DNA of 64,000 bases from Opitutus sp. GAS368 (GTDB taxonomy: Bacteria; Verrucomicrobiota; Verrucomicrobiia; Opitutales; Opitutaceae), in NCBI GenBank assembly GCA_945903465.1, contig CAMDOF010000008.1, positions 1 to 64,000 on the forward strand, read 5' to 3'. Below the pieces are notes generated by a model. It had not been told where the DNA came from. It made no database searches and saw only the letters and a list, made by a program, of their open reading frames with translations. The stretch's first letter is position 1. Every line of letters begins with the position of its first letter. Positions 37,780-46,714 of this stretch are shown in pieces. A program made the translations under genes and the position numbers.

Positions 37780-40179
37780 TTAATAGATAATCGCGCTCCG
37801 GCGCCTGAGCTCGAATTGGCCAAGGCCAGGGGCCCAGCGTGCCTTAATTTGTGCGAGAGATTCTCCGACCTTGAGGGCTTGCAGGGTCTCGTCGTCACCG
37901 AGCAGTCGGCGCATGTCGTCTACCTTGAATTGATCCGGGTAGAGGCGTTGCATGGCGAGAGCGAGTTCGATGCCAAGGTCAATGACAGGGCACTGGTCGC
38001 GATCGGTTAGGACGGCCCGGATGCCACCGCAGGTTTGATCCTTGTACTTGAGGGTTGCGGCGGGCCCGGGATAAAAATCCATCTTGGGTGTAAATTTTAC
38101 CGGCTCGAAACGCACCCCCGCGAGGTGGCGCGCGTTCATCTCAGCCGCGAGTTTTGACCCGTCGATGTAGGGTGCGCCCACTTGCTCGAACGGTTTGGCG
38201 GTTCCTCGCCCCATCGAGACCGAAGTGCTCTCGAGCAAACAAAAACCCGGATACAGTGTCGCCGCGGTCAGGCTGCGCATCGAAGGTGACGGGTTGGTCC
38301 ACGGCAGTCCGGTCTCGTCAAGCCAGCGATCGCGCGACCAGTTTTCACAGCGGATGACGGCCAAGTCGGCGCCGAACTTACGCTCGCGATTGAAGAGTTG
38401 GGCGAGTTCACCGAGGGTCAGGCCGTGCCGTACCGGCAAGGGGTGGAATCCGATAAAGCTCGGGGGGCGTGTCTGGATGGGGCCCTCGTAGCGGGTACCG
38501 GTGATGGGGTTTATCCGGTCGAGCACGAAAATTTTCTTCTTCGCTTGGGCGGCGGCTTCGAGAGCCGCGCCGAGCGTGGCTGAGTAGGTGTAGAAACGTG
38601 CGCCGATATCTTGAATGTCGAAGACGAGCGCGTCGAGGTCGCGCAGGTGTTCCGCCTTGGGCGCGCGGGCGCGGATCACGGCTTGATCGTATTCAGCGGC
38701 GGAGGCACCGGGGATGCGCGGGGGACTCTCGCCGTAAAGGCTGTAGATCGGGAGTTTCGTTTTTTCGTCCACCGTATCGCCGACTTTTTCGTCGGCGGTC
38801 CCGCGGATACCATGTTCGGGACTGAAGAGGGCGACAAGTTTCACGTCTTTGGCGCCATGGAGGAGGTCGATGGTGGGCCGGCCTTGGCGGTCGCGACCGC
38901 TGTGATTGGTGATGAGGCCGATTCTTAATCCCCGCAGTTGAGCAAAATCCTCGCGGACTAAAACATCGATGCCGTTCAGGACTGCACCGACGTCGCGGCC
39001 CATGGCCTCAGCGGCGAGCGTGGCGATTTCGCGGCGCAGGGCGGTGGCGTCGCCCTTACCATCAGGATAAACGCGATTGCAGAAAAAAAGGACGAAGGTT
39101 TTTGCGGCGGGATCGATCCAGACACTCGTACCGGTCCAGCCGGTGTGACCGAAGCTGCGGCCCGCGGGAAACCATCGGCCGCGTGGTCCGGAGTAGCTGG
39201 TGTCGATGTCCCAGCCGAGCCCGCGGCGGTTGGGGCCCTCGGTCTGTACGCGGGTCATCTCGGTGATGCTGGTGGCACGCAAGATGCGCGTACCGTCAAG
39301 CTCGCCCCCGTTAATCAGCATGCGGCAGAAGCGGGCGAGATCGCTTGTGGTGGTAAAAAGTCCGGCATGGCCAGCGACACCGCCCATGCGTCGCGCGGTG
39401 GGGTCGTGCACCACCCCGTGGATCATTTTCCCGTCGACAAGTTCGGTCGGAGCAATGCGGGCAAGTTTCGCGGCGGCCGGGAGGAATCCGGTGTCGGTCA
39501 TGCGCAGGGGTGTGAAGATATGTTGCTGGGTATAGGCGTCGAGGCGTTGGCCGCTGGCGAGGCGCACGACCTCCCCGAGGATGATGTAGTTGATATCGCT
39601 ATACACGAAGTTGCTGCCGGGGGCGGTTCGCAGTTCCTCCTGGCAGGCGCGCGTAATCGCGGCGTCGACGCCAGACCACGCGGGGGTAGCCGGCAGGCTG
39701 GGCCGGACTCCTGAATGGTGCGTCATCAAGTGGCGCAGAGTGATGCTGCCCTTGCCGTGTTGGGCGAAGGCGGGGAGATAGCGGGCGACGGGGCCATCAA
39801 GTTCGAGCTTTCCCGCTTCGACGAGTTGCATCACCGCGGTGGTCGTGGCGATGACCTTGGTGAGGGACGCGGCGTCGTAGAGCGTATCCTCAGTGGTGGC
39901 CTCGGGTGCTGGGGTGAGGGTGCGGTGGCCGTAGGCTTTCCGGTAGGTGGTGCCGGCACGCTCCACCCAAAGGACCCCACCGGGCATTTTCTTCGCGGCG
40001 ATGGCTTGGTCCACGGCGTTATCGATGGCGGCAAGTTTATCCGGAAGAAAAGCCGGTGCCGCGGCCGAGGTGGGCTTGGCGCTGATTTTTGCCCCTTCAG
40101 GGTGGGGCGTCCCGCAGCCCGACCAGCAAAGTGCGGCGGCGCTGACCGTGAGCAAGACCGTAATCGAGGGAGTTTTCAC
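37780..40179 (-). CDS. Serine beta-lactamase-like / NamZ (DUF1343) exo-muramidase fusion lipoprotein
   Basis: Two enzymes in one 799-residue exported chain. A GTG start at 40179 is chosen because it opens onto a lipoprotein signal (VKTPSITVLLTVSAAALCWS, Cys22) and lies 11 bp after the upstream gene. A longer frame from 40281 overlaps that gene. Residues about 45-395 are a class-C-like serine hydrolase: nucleophile Ser105 and Lys108 in SLTK, YSD at 193-195, and HTG at 345-347. From about 400, NamZ/DUF1343 follows (LRGLRIGLITNHSG, VALFSPEHGIRG, LVFDIQDIGARFYTYS). NamZ removes terminal N-acetylmuramic acid from peptidoglycan fragments. The serine-hydrolase half may act on peptide or sugar esters. 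The fusion suggests stepwise periplasmic cell-wall processing. Confidence 0.92.
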   Translation of the reverse strand: MKTPSITVLLTVSAAALCWSGCGTPHPEGAKISAKPTSAAAPAFLPDKLAAIDNAVDQAIAAKKMPGGVLWVERAGTTYRKAYGHRTLTPAPEATTEDTLYDAASLTKVIATTTAVMQLVEAGKLELDGPVARYLPAFAQHGKGSITLRHLMTHHSGVRPSLPATPAWSGVDAAITRACQEELRTAPGSNFVYSDINYIILGEVVRLASGQRLDAYTQQHIFTPLRMTDTGFLPAAAKLARIAPTELVDGKMIHGVVHDPTARRMGGVAGHAGLFTTTSDLARFCRMLINGGELDGTRILRATSITEMTRVQTEGPNRRGLGWDIDTSYSGPRGRWFPAGRSFGHTGWTGTSVWIDPAAKTFVLFFCNRVYPDGKGDATALRREIATLAAEAMGRDVGAVLNGIDVLVREDFAQLRGLRIGLITNHSGRDRQGRPTIDLLHGAKDVKLVALFSPEHGIRGTADEKVGDTVDEKTKLPIYSLYGESPPRIPGASAAEYDQAVIRARAPKAEHLRDLDALVFDIQDIGARFYTYSATLGAALEAAAQAKKKIFVLDRINPITGTRYEGPIQTRPPSFIGFHPLPVRHGLTLGELAQLFNRERKFGADLAVIRCENWSRDRWLDETGLPWTNPSPSMRSLTAATLYPGFCLLESTSVSMGRGTAKPFEQVGAPYIDGSKLAAEMNARHLAGVRFEPVKFTPKMDFYPGPAATLKYKDQTCGGIRAVLTDRDQCPVIDLGIELALAMQRLYPDQFKVDDMRRLLGDDETLQALKVGESLAQIKARWAPGLGQFELRRRSAIIY

Positions 40180-40190
40180 GGAGAGTATGT

Positions 40191-41111
40191 TCACACGTTG
40201 GCGAGTATTTTTTCGAGGAAGAGGCGATTGGCCCGGGCATTTTCCATCGTCTCTTGTGGAGTTGGGCCGATCTTGCAGCACTCGACCATGATCGGTCCGC
40301 TAAAGCCGGCGGATTTTAATCGCTTAAAAACGCCAGCAAAGTCGACCTTGCCTTCACCGAATGAGATCATCACATCGCTCTTGGCCGCGGCGCAGTCTTT
40401 CGCGCAAAACCCGGTGACGTGCTCAGCGATGGGTGCGAGTTCGGCGACAGGATCCTTGCCCGTGTAGTAGATAATATTTCCTGCATCGTACCACACCTTA
40501 AAATTGGGGTGGCCGACGGCTTTCATCGCGGTGACCATCTCCTCGGAGGAGCCGCTCCCACCGCCGTGGGGTTTCATGACCAGCTTGATCTTGCGCTCGG
40601 CCGCGAACGCGGCGGCGTCAGCCATGACCTTAAAGTATTGCGCGTAGTGGGCGGGTTTATCGACGCCGAAGGTGAGCGCGGATTCGACGCCCAACGTGTG
40701 CGCGTTGACAATTTGCTGGCGGGTATCGGCGATGGCCTCCGCCAGCGGCACACCATTTTTCACGCGGAGTGCCGTCATATTTACGGTGAGACCGCGGGCG
40801 GCGATTTTTCGTTTGAGGGCGTTGAGATATTCGGGCGTGGCGCCGGCGCTGGTGAAGATGTCCCCCTTGGCCACGACTGGGCTGAGCAGTCCGGTGGTCG
40901 TATAGCCGGCGCCCTTAATCGCATCGAGTGTCTCGTCGTAGCTCCATTTGGTCCACGGCCGGTTGAAGCAGCCGATCGTCCAGCGAGAGGCGGGCCCGGC
41001 GGGGGCTTTTTTTTCAGCGCCGAAGGTGCGGTCCGGGAGGAGTGCGGTGGCCAGCAAGCCGGAGGCGGTCGTGGTCAGAAATTGGCGGCGATTAATCGGG
41101 TTGGTCGGCAT
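40191..41111 (-). CDS. Tat-exported sugar phosphate isomerase/epimerase-like TIM barrel protein
   Basis: A 306-residue xylose-isomerase-like TIM barrel with a twin-arginine signal (NRRQFLTTTASGLLATALLP), so it is exported folded. Core elements are TIGCFNRPWTKWSYDETLDA, LLSPVVAKGDIF, VMKPHGGGSGSSEE, VWYDAGNII and MVECCKIGPTPQETM, in family order. Candidate metal ligands are the His of KPHGG, the Asp of YDAGN, the Asp/His pair and the Glu of MVECC. Such proteins are abundant in Planctomycetes and Verrucomicrobia and are thought to act on sugars or inositols; the exact reaction is not known. It is the first gene of a two-gene operon with the NamZ fusion, so a role in using muramic or amino sugars is conceivable. 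Confidence 0.85.
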   Translation of the reverse strand: MPTNPINRRQFLTTTASGLLATALLPDRTFGAEKKAPAGPASRWTIGCFNRPWTKWSYDETLDAIKGAGYTTTGLLSPVVAKGDIFTSAGATPEYLNALKRKIAARGLTVNMTALRVKNGVPLAEAIADTRQQIVNAHTLGVESALTFGVDKPAHYAQYFKVMADAAAFAAERKIKLVMKPHGGGSGSSEEMVTAMKAVGHPNFKVWYDAGNIIYYTGKDPVAELAPIAEHVTGFCAKDCAAAKSDVMISFGEGKVDFAGVFKRLKSAGFSGPIMVECCKIGPTPQETMENARANRLFLEKILANV

Positions 41112-41362
41112 GGGTGTAGGGGGGATACGGCATGATTAAGCGGAGCACGTGCGAATTGTCCCGAAAAAACTCCGGGGGGAGAAGCGTGGCGCGGGCGGCG
41201 CGACGCGAGATTTTAAAGGGGATAATCTTTTTATGAAAAAAACTCCCGGGCGGCGGCGTCTCACTGGGCCGACTGAAAAACCCGAATCGTATTGCCCTCG
41301 GGGGCTGGGTTCTCTTTTCCTCCACGTCGGCAAGTTTGCCAGATACCTTCAACCCACCTAGT

Positions 41363-41797
41363 ATGAAAAATCGCTTACTCTTAATCGCAACGGCTCTCGT
41401 TCTCGCAGTTGGTCCGCTGGCGCGCGCGGCCGATGCCGAAACTGAACTCGGGGCCAAAATGGAAAAGATGAGTGGCGCGTTCCGCGCGGTTCGCCGCCAG
41501 ATCACCGACGCCTCTAAAAATGCCGACACGCTTGCGAAATTGGCGACCATTCGTGAAAATGCCGAGGCTTCGATGAAGTTTGAGCCCGCGAAAAAATCGG
41601 AAATTCCGACCGCGGAGCAGGCGAAGTTTGTCGCTGGTTACAAGGCGGACATGAAGAAGTTTCTCGAACTCCTCGGCAAGGTCGAGGCGGCGGTGAAGGC
41701 GAACAAAAACGAAGAGGCCGACAAGATTTTGAAAGAAGTGGGCGACGCCCAAAAGGCCGGCCACAAGCAATACAAGAAAGAAGACAAGAAGAAGTGA
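41363..41797 (+). CDS. Periplasmic cytochrome b562-family protein
   Basis: A 144-residue exported four-helix protein. The signal peptide ends near ARAADAE (residue about 22). The family ligands are plausible: Met33 or Met36 in KMEKMSG near the mature N-terminus, and a C-terminal His in KAGHKQYKKEDKKK. No CXXCH motif is present, so haem would be b-type, or absent, as in the haem-free CpxP-like relatives. The protein is Lys/Glu-rich and helical (AKKSEIPTAEQAKFVAGYKA). An electron carrier role is possible; without spectroscopy haem binding is unproven. It is divergent from the Tat-exported isomerase across 251 bp and followed by a strong terminator. Confidence 0.8.
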   Translation: MKNRLLLIATALVLAVGPLARAADAETELGAKMEKMSGAFRAVRRQITDASKNADTLAKLATIRENAEASMKFEPAKKSEIPTAEQAKFVAGYKADMKKFLELLGKVEAAVKANKNEEADKILKEVGDAQKAGHKQYKKEDKKK

Positions 41798-41821
41798 GCG
41801 CCGTACGCGCTTGAGTTTGGC

Positions 41822-41873
41822 CACTCGCGGAGCGCGAGTGTTTGGGCCGCCGGAATTTTCCGGCGGCTTTTTT
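41822..41873 (+). terminator. Intrinsic terminator after cytochrome b562 gene
   Basis: An 8-bp hairpin (CACTCGCG, loop GAG, CGCGAGTG) is followed by a 9-bp stem GCCGCCGGA/TCCGGCGGC with loop ATTT at 41846-41867. Six T follow immediately at 41868-41873. This is a textbook Rho-independent terminator. Confidence 0.9.
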
Positions 41874-41911
41874 ACGTCGGACTGGATTGTGGGTGGCATC
41901 TCTGCCATGCG

Positions 41912-42823
41912 ATGAAGCCTATGTTGACGACACGAATCGCCTTTCTCGGTCTCGGTATTATGGGCGGAGGTATGGTGCGCCGCTTGCGGGGGGCGGGATT
42001 TCCTCTGGCGGTTTATAATCGGAGCCGGCAGCGGGCGGCCGATCTCGAAGCGAGTGGCATTCATGTGGCCGACTCACCGCGTGCAGCCGTGGCGGGGGCG
42101 GAGATTGTTTTCAGCATGGTGGCCGACGACGCGGCGTCTCGAGCGATTTGGTCGGGTGCGGAAGGTGCGCTCGCCGGGGTGGATCCCGGGGCGGTCGTGG
42201 TTGAGTGCAGCACGTTGAGTGTGGCGTGGGTCTATGAGCTAGCGCTGGCGGCGGCCGCGGCGGGTGCCGAGCTGTTGGATGCGCCGGTAACGGGTAGCAA
42301 AGTCGCGGCCGCGGCGGGTGAGCTTAATTTTTTGGTGGGAGGTAAAGATACGGCCTTGGCGCGGATTCGGCCCGCCCTCGCGGTGATGGGCCGGAGTGTG
42401 ACGCATCTCGGTCCCACGGGAAGCGGTGCGCGGGTGAAGCTGATAAATAATTTTGTCTGTGGCGTACAGGTGGCGACATTGGCGGAAGCGCTGGCCTGGA
42501 TTGAGTCATCGGGGCTGGATCGAACCAAGGCGCTGGCGGTGCTAACGGAAGGGGCCCCCGGCAGCCCGTTGGTGAAGGTGCTGGCCAAGCGGATGACGGC
42601 ACCGGATTACGATCCCAATTTCTTGCTGCGCCTCATGGCTAAAGATCTCGCGTATGCGCTGGGCGAGGCGGGTGCCCACGGGCAAACCCTGCTGACCGCG
42701 ACGGCGGCGTTGGCGCGTTTTCAGACGGCGGTGGCGGCCGGCTACGGCGAGCAAGACATGTCGGCGGTGATCGAGCCACTGCGGCCGCCGCGGTCCCCCT
42801 CCGGCCACTCTAGCGCGGGTTAA
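41912..42823 (+). CDS. NAD(P)-dependent beta-hydroxyacid dehydrogenase (GarR/HIBADH-like)
   Basis: A 303-residue oxidoreductase of the 6-phosphogluconate/3-hydroxyisobutyrate dehydrogenase superfamily. The Rossmann motif FLGLGIMGGGMVRRL is at about 11-25. The substrate-binding DAPVTGSKVAA is at about 123-133 (family DAPVSGG). The catalytic Lys176 lies in ARVKLINNF. Members reduce tartronate semialdehyde, methylmalonate semialdehyde or similar short hydroxyacids. NADP or NAD preference is unclear: the loop after the second strand (YNRSRQRAA) has Arg residues, which favours NADP. It is followed 55 bp later by an MFS gene of the sugar-acid type, which fits sugar-acid use. An ATG at 41921 is an alternative start. 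Confidence 0.9.
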   Translation: MKPMLTTRIAFLGLGIMGGGMVRRLRGAGFPLAVYNRSRQRAADLEASGIHVADSPRAAVAGAEIVFSMVADDAASRAIWSGAEGALAGVDPGAVVVECSTLSVAWVYELALAAAAAGAELLDAPVTGSKVAAAAGELNFLVGGKDTALARIRPALAVMGRSVTHLGPTGSGARVKLINNFVCGVQVATLAEALAWIESSGLDRTKALAVLTEGAPGSPLVKVLAKRMTAPDYDPNFLLRLMAKDLAYALGEAGAHGQTLLTATAALARFQTAVAAGYGEQDMSAVIEPLRPPRSPSGHSSAG

Positions 42824-42878
42824 TTTTAACCATCTGTCGCGTTGACAGGACTTGCCGGCGAGGTCAACGAAAGCAGTT

Positions 42879-44210
42879 GTGTTAACCCCCTCTGCCAAAT
42901 TCGGCGCGCCTCCCTCACGGGCCCGCCACACCATGTTCGGTTTCGTAATCGCTCTGGCGGTTATCACTTACATTGATCGGGTCTGTATCTCGCAGGCCGC
43001 GCCCAGTATCCGTCGCGACTTGGGGTTTTCGGAAACCCAGATGGGTTGGGTCTTTTCCGCGTTTACGATTTCCTACGCGTTGTTTGAGATTCCCGCAGGC
43101 TGGATGGGCGATCGTTTTGGGCCGCGCAGTGTGCTGATGAAAGTGGTGTTGATGTGGTCGGTGTTTACGGCGGCGACCGGTGCGGCGTGGAGCTTTTTTT
43201 CGATGGTGGTGTGTCGTTTTCTTTTTGGAGCGGGCGAGGCAGGCTGTTTCCCGAACGTGACTAAAATTTTCACGATCTGGCTGCCCTCAAACGAGCGGGT
43301 GCGGGCGCAGGGTATTTTGTGGCTGAGTGCGCGTTGGGGTGGAGCCTTTACGCCTTTGTTGGTGGCGTGGGTGCTCGGTTTTATGAGTTGGCGGCTGGCC
43401 TTTGTAATGTTCGGAGCCTTGGGAGTTTTCTGGGCGATCGGGTTTTATCGTTGGTTCCGCGACCGGCCTTCGGAGCATCCCGAGGTTAATGCGGCGGAAC
43501 TCGCGTTGATGGATGGGGCGGAGAAAAATGCGCCGAGTCATGCGAGCGTACCTTGGCGAAAACTTTGTTCCAGCCCGACCGTGCTCCTTTTGTGGCTGCA
43601 GTATTTTTGCATGTCTTACGGCTGGTATTTTTACATTACGTGGCTGCCGACTTATCTGCGGGATGCGCGCGGCGTATCCTTGGAAAAAAGTGCGGTGCTG
43701 GCGGGTTTGCCGCTATTTTTCGGGGGCATTGGTTGTTTTGTGGGTGGTTGGGCGGCGAAAAAACTGGCCGAGCGGTGGGGCAATGTCGGTCGAGCGCGCC
43801 GCGCGGTCGCGTGCACCGGGCTCTTCATGGCGGGTGCGCTGCTGGTGGTCGCGACCCGGATTAACGATCCCGTGTACGCCATGATTGCGCTGGGGTTGGC
43901 GAGTTTTTCCAATGATCTCGCGATGGCGCCAGATTGGGCGGCCTGCATGGACGTGGGCGGGCGGCTCGCCGGCTCGCTCTCCGGCAGCATGAACATGATG
44001 GGAAACTTGGGTGGTGCGGTGGGGCCAGTCGTCGTGGGGTATATATTGACCAGCACGAAGGCCACCGCGGATTCGCCGCCGACACTGGCCGGATGGACAA
44101 CCGCCTTTCTGGTGGCGGCCGCAATCTATGGCGTGGGCGCGATAGCTTGGCTCTTTATCGACCCAGTGACGCCGCTTGAGCCCGATGAGCCGGTTAAGGT
44201 CCCGAGTTAA
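42879..44210 (+). CDS. MFS transporter, ACS (anion:cation symporter) type
   Basis: A 12-segment inner-membrane transporter of about 443 residues. The GTG at 42879 is used as start; TTG at 42852 is upstream and ATG at 42933 (MFGFVIALAVITYIDRVCIS) is a shorter option. ACS features are the first segment with NYIDR-like TYIDRVCIS, the A-motif GWMGDRFGPRSVL, and the central cytoplasmic loop. RDRPSEHPEVNAAELALMDG is a marker of the hexuronate/galactarate/phthalate branch (family: YRxPxEHPxVxxxEL). Such proteins take up organic acid anions by proton symport. The neighbouring hydroxyacid dehydrogenase and downstream PQQ-like protein support a role in sugar-acid or organic-acid catabolism. Confidence 0.9.
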   Translation: MLTPSAKFGAPPSRARHTMFGFVIALAVITYIDRVCISQAAPSIRRDLGFSETQMGWVFSAFTISYALFEIPAGWMGDRFGPRSVLMKVVLMWSVFTAATGAAWSFFSMVVCRFLFGAGEAGCFPNVTKIFTIWLPSNERVRAQGILWLSARWGGAFTPLLVAWVLGFMSWRLAFVMFGALGVFWAIGFYRWFRDRPSEHPEVNAAELALMDGAEKNAPSHASVPWRKLCSSPTVLLLWLQYFCMSYGWYFYITWLPTYLRDARGVSLEKSAVLAGLPLFFGGIGCFVGGWAAKKLAERWGNVGRARRAVACTGLFMAGALLVVATRINDPVYAMIALGLASFSNDLAMAPDWAACMDVGGRLAGSLSGSMNMMGNLGGAVGPVVVGYILTSTKATADSPPTLAGWTTAFLVAAAIYGVGAIAWLFIDPVTPLEPDEPVKVPS

Positions 44211-44788
44211 CTGGGCCGATCCGTTTATTGCCCATCCGCAGGGAATGTTGATTTCAGCGTCGCTGGTTATCGAATACTCGTCCGAGCCCAGTCCGACGGC
44301 AGGGGTCGCCGTTTATTCGACCCGGTTGGGCGGGTCGGGTCCGCTGGCCGGTTTGTGCGCTGATGGAAAACGATGAAAAGGGGGCGATGGCTCGATGATC
44401 TTCGCGGCAGCCGCCCGCAGCCTGGCGCCGTGGTCGTGAATGTGCTCGATTCTGTGGGTTCCTTGCTTGGGGGAATGCGCCAAGGCCGCTGAGGGCCGTA
44501 CTGAGCGGAGGGGCGTGGGGCCTGGCCGTCCTGGCCGGAAATGCCCGCGGTCTTGCTCGTGCCCTCACGCATTTTACCGCATTTTAGATAGGGCGAACGC
44601 CCCGTTGGTCAGGGGTGCACGGGAGCCGCGGATGTCATTCGGCTGGGCATCTTACCAGGTGTCCACGTCTTTGGGCGCAGTGCAGGGTTGCATCACGCGA
44701 TTTATTGACCTTCATTTTTTCACCGGTCCCGTTGCTTGCGACGCGCTCCGAAAAAAAACCTCCATTCCTCGTTCACTCGTTTACCCAT
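44211..44788. other. Intergenic, no gene recognised
   Basis: Nearly 580 bp lie between the MFS and PQQ-like genes. Frames on the minus strand are open but lack family similarity. The region should hold the promoter of the PQQ-like gene; I cannot place it. Confidence 0.4.
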
Positions 44789-46036
44789 ATGATATTCCGT
44801 CCTTCCCTCCTTGCCGTTTTGTCAACGATGCTGGGGTTCGTGCATTCTGCGCTGCTCGCGGGCGGCGATGACTGGCCGCAGTGGCGTGGAGCGGATCGCT
44901 CCGATGTTTCAAAGGAAACCGGTCTGTTGAAGGCTTGGCCGGCCGGAGGGCCCAAGCGCGTTTGGATGTTTGAAAATGCCGGCCATGGTTATTCCGGTCC
45001 CGCCATTGTGCAGGGTAAATTTTTCACCCTCGGCACGCGGGATGGTAACGAGATATTGCTGGTCCTCGACGCCAATTCTGGGAAGGAGTTATGGACTGCG
45101 AAACTCGGTCCGGTGCTCGACAACGATTGGGGCGAGGGTCCGCGGGGCACGCCGACGGTTGACGGAAATCGTGTTTATGCGCTCAGCGGGCCGGGAAACC
45201 TCCATTGCGTGAGTGTGGCTGACGGAAAAGTGCTCTGGCAGGTTTCGATGAAGAGCCTGGGTGGCGAGATTCCGAAGTGGGGTTTCTCCGAGTCGGTGCT
45301 GGTGGACGGAGATCAGGTCATTTGCACGCCGGGTGGATCCAAAGGTACGCTCGCGGCGTTGAACAAATTGACGGGTAAAGTCGTGTGGCGCTCTCAGGAT
45401 TTCACCGATCCCGCACACTATTCCTCGGTGGTGCCGGCGAAAATCAACAACACCGCCCAGTATGTTCAGCGCACCGAAAAGAGTATCGCAGGAATCGCCT
45501 CCAAGGACGGGAAACTATTGTGGCAGACATCTTTCCCCGGTCGTACGGCGGTGATTCCGACGCCGATTGTGCGCGGCAATGAAGTTTATGTTACCGCGGG
45601 CTACGGCTCCGGTTGCAAAATGGTGCGGATCGGCGCGGACAATGCGGTGACGACGGTCTACGAGAATAAGGTGATTAAGAATCATCATGGCGGCGTGGTT
45701 TTGATCGGTGATTATCTCTACGGCCACGGCGACCCCGCTTGGGTTTGCCAGAATTTTAAGACGGGTGAGGAAGTTTGGAGTGAGCGCGGACTGGGCAAGG
45801 GTTCGGTGGGTTGTGCCGACGGGATGCTTTATTGCCTGGATGAGGGCAGCGGTAGTGTTGTTTTGGTGGAGGCGTCGCCCAAGGCGTGGAAAGAGAGCGG
45901 TCGCTTCAAGTTGGACCCGCAGACCAAAATCCGGAGCTCGCGGGGGAAAATTTGGACTCATCCGGTCGTCAGCAACGGCAAACTCTACCTGCGCGATCAG
46001 GATTTGATTTATTGTTACGACGTGAAGGCCCCCTGA
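44789..46036 (+). CDS. Exported PQQ-binding-like beta-propeller protein
   Basis: A 415-residue secreted protein (signal: MIFRPSLLAVLSTMLGFVHS, cleavage near LLAGGDD) built of PQQ-like propeller blades. The repeated W-docking motifs are visible: DDWPQWRGADRSD at the start, LVLDANSGKELWTAKLG, CVSVADGKVLWQVSMK, ALNKLTGKVVWRSQD and ASKDGKLLWQTSFP. The opening WPQWRGP-like motif is the hallmark of verrucomicrobial and planctomycete PQQ-like proteins, whose function is mostly unknown. The acidic and Ca-binding residues of true quinoprotein dehydrogenases are not evident, so enzymatic activity is doubtful. A TTG or ATG further upstream (44615) would add non-conserved residues before the signal and is rejected. 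Confidence 0.88.
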   Translation: MIFRPSLLAVLSTMLGFVHSALLAGGDDWPQWRGADRSDVSKETGLLKAWPAGGPKRVWMFENAGHGYSGPAIVQGKFFTLGTRDGNEILLVLDANSGKELWTAKLGPVLDNDWGEGPRGTPTVDGNRVYALSGPGNLHCVSVADGKVLWQVSMKSLGGEIPKWGFSESVLVDGDQVICTPGGSKGTLAALNKLTGKVVWRSQDFTDPAHYSSVVPAKINNTAQYVQRTEKSIAGIASKDGKLLWQTSFPGRTAVIPTPIVRGNEVYVTAGYGSGCKMVRIGADNAVTTVYENKVIKNHHGGVVLIGDYLYGHGDPAWVCQNFKTGEEVWSERGLGKGSVGCADGMLYCLDEGSGSVVLVEASPKAWKESGRFKLDPQTKIRSSRGKIWTHPVVSNGKLYLRDQDLIYCYDVKAP

Positions 46037-46714
46037 TTCGCGGCGCGCGGTCGCTGGAAATGAGGGACGATCGTCGGACTAGAATCGGCCGGGAGCGCCA
46101 GCCGGTGGTGGACCGTGCGCTGACTTGGACGGGACGCGGAAGGTGCACGGTGGGAATTTCCGCGGGCTATTTTTAGCGAATCAGGTGGCTGAGGATGCCG
46201 TTGCTTTTCCGTGAGGACTTGTCCGGCGATTTCGCCGGAGTTCTCCATTGGGGGTTTGCTTATCCGGCCCGAAAGCCACTGGCTCATCGGGTGCTCCGAC
46301 TCGGTTGCGTTCCCCTTCGATTGGCGTCCCCCGGCAAAAGGCGTCGTCTTGCCACCTCTTCCCGGGCGGGCGGCGTCCACCTCGCCCCGACCTTTGCTCG
46401 GGCGGATTCTGGGGGCAGGCTTTCCGGTCGGCGCGGGCGACCGCTGTTTTCCGGGAGCAGAGGGGTTTGGCTTTTCGTAGGTGGAAACGAGGCACCCCCA
46501 ACGCTTGCGCGAGCTCTTCGCGGGTTTCAGGTTGGCGAGTGTCCGTGCGTATTGACAAAATGAATACGAAAGTAACGGGGGCTTGGCGTGGGGTGGCCGA
46601 TCCAGGCGAGACGAAATTTATTCGCAGAGCCAGGCGACTATTTTTTCGGGTACGAGGCGATCGGGTGCGCCGTGCGCGGGGGGCCCCGTGCCCGTCTCCG
46701 CAGGAGGTCACCGC
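46037..46714. other. Intergenic, no gene recognised
   Basis: About 680 bp with long open frames on both strands but no recognisable motif. They look like GC-driven chance frames. A good ribosome-binding site for the MFS gene closes it at 46702-46707. Confidence 0.4.

Noticed and set aside
41363-41797. Class c cytochrome
   Set aside because: No CXXCH motif. The Met and His positions fit the b562 family better.
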